From Pseudomonadota bacterium (GTDB lineage Bacteria; Myxococcota_A; Bradymonadia; UBA4248): a DNA stretch of 54,052 nt. The translations under genes and the position numbers were made by a program. The stretch lies in NCBI GenBank assembly GCA_017441205.1, contig JAFRYG010000151.1, forward strand, positions 1 to 54,052, given 5' to 3'. The notes under the pieces are model-generated. The model had not been told where the DNA came from, did no database searches, and saw nothing but the letters and a program-made list of their open reading frames with translations. This document shows positions 52,901 to 54,052 of this stretch, piece after piece (position 1 is the first letter of the stretch; each line of letters starts with the position of its first letter).

Positions 52901-54052
52901 ACCGATGGCACGTGGGAGAACAAGGGGGGCAGCTCCGAATATAAATATCTGCTGAACTCAAACAACACCACTGTTACGGGGGATTCGATGCTCCAAGGCT
53001 CGCACTACGAAATCGTGAAGCCGTCCGGATCGGATCCTATGTCGCTCCAATTGAAGCAATTTGCCCTCACCATCATGGTCGACGCACAGTCAGGCATTTT
53101 TGGCAAACTCACCGGCACGACGCTGATTGGTCTGACGTGTGGCAAGAACGGCTGCGATTACCTCGATCTGGATAAATCGACCATCACGGTGACAGCCCCG
53201 ACCGGGTTTTCGCAGACGGGTACGGAGCATCCCAGTAACAACATTTGGTATAATGAACGCAATGGCGTAACGGGTGACTACTGGAAAATCGGCAACGGCG
53301 GCGGCACGGCTCATACCACGAATTATTGGGCGAACAACTGCATGCAGGTCTATTTTAATAATGGGTGGAAGTCATATAAGTCGTTTTCTACAGACTATTA
53401 TGATCAGCAATGTCCCGATGGGCGCACGCCGCGCGGCGGCTGCGGTGCCAGCCACTGCTGCAAAAATCATTGTGGCGATTACGCAAAACAGCCCGATGGA
53501 CAATGGGGGCGTGGACCTAACGGGGGCGACTATGCAAATCCGAGCTGCAATAAGAGCAGTGGTTGCGGCGATAGCAACAGCGTATCTGATGATCAACCCA
53601 AAGGTGGTGTCGGAGGAAATGGCCCCGGCGGCGCCGGCGGCAGTAACCAAAATTTGTCGATCAGATTCTCGTTTGACGAGGCCGGCGATACGTACCTGGC
53701 CACCTACTCTTACAACAGGAAAGACAGCATTGATGCGTCGAACGGAGGTGTCGGCACGTCAGGCGGCGGCGGCGGCGGCGGCGGCATCTATCACTGCTAC
53801 GACCTGAATACTACGGACGACCACTGGGCACACGCGGGCAGCGGCGGTGCCGGCGGATGCGGCGGTCACGCCGGAAAAGGCGGCGGTACGGGAGGATCGG
53901 CCATTGGCATCATTCTTACACCGCCCAAAGATAAAGCCATTACTGCATATTACAATGCCACCAATGCGTCAATCAGCGTCGCTGGTGCACAGGGCGGCAC
54001 GGGTTCCTCCGGGCAGGGAGGGCAACCTGGCGGACAGGGCGGCGGTGCCTTC
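49943..54052 (+). CDS. Cys-rich MopE-like lipoprotein, C-terminus beyond the window
   Basis: An open frame runs 1,370 codons from the ATG at 49943 to the window edge without a stop. A signal peptide ends in lipobox LLLGC (Cys17). Residues 25-300 are short Cys-rich modules (CAPGLVCDDGTC, CDSATQVCDDGRC). Putative metal-binding repeats as in MopE and Myxococcota surface proteins appear: YDCDDASP near 450, DDCDDTNAARYPGHAEICDGFDNDCN near 655 (in parts), and CNGIDDNCNG near 758. Residues 830-1150 look like a beta-helix or sandwich region. From about 1156 on it is Gly-rich with Cys clusters. The start has GGAG about 9 bases upstream. It lies 265 bases after the large lipoprotein gene on the same strand; the two may work together at the surface. 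Confidence 0.85.
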   Translation, partial: MNIKKLNYLIPLLLLGCNESATITQNCPEGQKLFNGACYDNNVCLPFCNEVTHKCIEGVCYEKSACVPACAPGLVCDDGTCRERRACNPACDSATQVCDDGRCIDAVSCDPECSPDEMCVAGTCQPKDPTACSGKLCKDQRTYCDDTGHWNECAIGTGCHLGVCLKGLGPECEDNTCSEDGTSECQGGTWVDCGSLEECKAGKCTITDEQCVPKTCSEDANYRCTDEEKYEACAPGQTCKNGVCDYHSGVTEALLWQTCSKNSDCAHGVCVFEISTSRTMSVTDLELFDVDLVPVSSLDSRIPAGVGVCSQDCTRDASICDAISSDTKKFTCQVMVTGDSPYPPKDLNGLNLSLPFHKELVVGDMKIAPFASLCRPNDALETWYSKTFCKACTGSEECGESESCVKGACLIRCGDNKGCPMGFTCAPGDGTEALFCQPNSGTCEACLDRDGDGQGFGACKVSGYDCDDASPDIYYDKTLEPTSCTTNVTDDNCNGHIDFTELIGSPDNCDVCGSTCKVAENANHIDRQCVLHNGDKALDDSSPEAISQTYAYACDDYCELGYADCDADVSNGCETRLFEVDGEEIKLTADGEKYSLDSDGDGHGVINVQSEHYCCKNNASDNPVCYAMPKTDLNQKDYWDRIELKQELQYSTQIDDCDDTNAARYPGHAEICDGFDNDCNDETPDGKDVFVKLSNFEYVETDESDADKKALNDKCDVYEASAHTKCSEKGQITCQSEASDNGTSYRMICKAEQSDKDESCNGIDDNCNGQLDEDYKFKPCPTGKPGICGMGVEICSGGEKSCIQLYEARDYDFYGDGVDSNCDGVDWDATNAVFVEKYGTTGRSGNDSHSGKADGPVATLKRAFEAAEFQPKNDPSKTYYHDIIVSANVDNLSDSNALWGKEPILIPTVAPDQRFAPALKPADAIPGASLSPDAKLEAYHEAHVVAYQAKLRNESGYADYLTNDYLYPGEVYPGKALVRIIGGFTNTDGTWENKGGSSEYKYLLNSNNTTVTGDSMLQGSHYEIVKPSGSDPMSLQLKQFALTIMVDAQSGIFGKLTGTTLIGLTCGKNGCDYLDLDKSTITVTAPTGFSQTGTEHPSNNIWYNERNGVTGDYWKIGNGGGTAHTTNYWANNCMQVYFNNGWKSYKSFSTDYYDQQCPDGRTPRGGCGASHCCKNHCGDYAKQPDGQWGRGPNGGDYANPSCNKSSGCGDSNSVSDDQPKGGVGGNGPGGAGGSNQNLSIRFSFDEAGDTYLATYSYNRKDSIDASNGGVGTSGGGGGGGGIYHCYDLNTTDDHWAHAGSGGAGGCGGHAGKGGGTGGSAIGIILTPPKDKAITAYYNATNASISVAGAQGGTGSSGQGGQPGGQGGGAF

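Overview
The window looks like chromosomal DNA from a Myxococcota or other deltaproteobacterial-type organism of moderate GC. Pointers are a CarD-type regulator, a Ser/Thr kinase with a PEGA-like C-terminus, DUF507, MopE-like putative metal-binding repeats, and many large Cys-rich lipoproteins. No rRNA, tRNA, CRISPR array, prophage or intact insertion sequence was recognised. Assignments rest on reading motifs by eye; no search was run.

Layout. 1-5.7 kb: an IHF/HU-type protein with a repeated acidic tail, a tyrosine phenol-lyase/tryptophanase-type enzyme, a zinc-finger membrane protein and a beta-propeller lipoprotein. 5.8-12.1 kb: a minus-strand run of SGNH-hydrolase lipoprotein, unknown lipoprotein, IS110-transposase-like protein without recognisable catalytic residues, and patatin-type lipase. 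12.4-21.5 kb: pssA and a MazG-like gene, CarD, a Cys-rich lipoprotein, rpsD, hisS and a PpiD/SurA-like foldase. 21.5-27.1 kb: mutL, a divergent murC-like gene and a second SGNH lipoprotein. 27.3-32.9 kb: a proteostasis block (tig, clpP, clpX with a long tail, SPFH protein) followed by pyrH. 32.9-34.0 kb: about 1 kb without a credible gene. 34.0-44.3 kb: two small envelope proteins, Ser/Thr kinase, DUF507, rsmI, an ABC-F ATPase, dut, a zinc-ribbon protein, rpsR, a TPR protein and a metallophosphatase. 44.6-54.05 kb: a consensus promoter and structured leader ahead of a 1,614-residue coiled-coil lipoprotein, then a Cys-rich MopE-like lipoprotein that runs off the window.

The most distinctive signal is between genes. 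Three dispersed repeat families recur: (C) paired hairpins in which a single unpaired G precedes TAT...ATA while both arms change with compensation, at ten loci and mostly at gene 3' ends; (R) an element of about 150 bp with imperfect inverted ends, in five copies; (B) 25-bp AGACGT palindromes often joined to TAATGCA-type tandem arrays. Family C, the structured leader at about 44.65-44.83 kb and the apparently exapted IS110-like protein are the best candidates for something undescribed.
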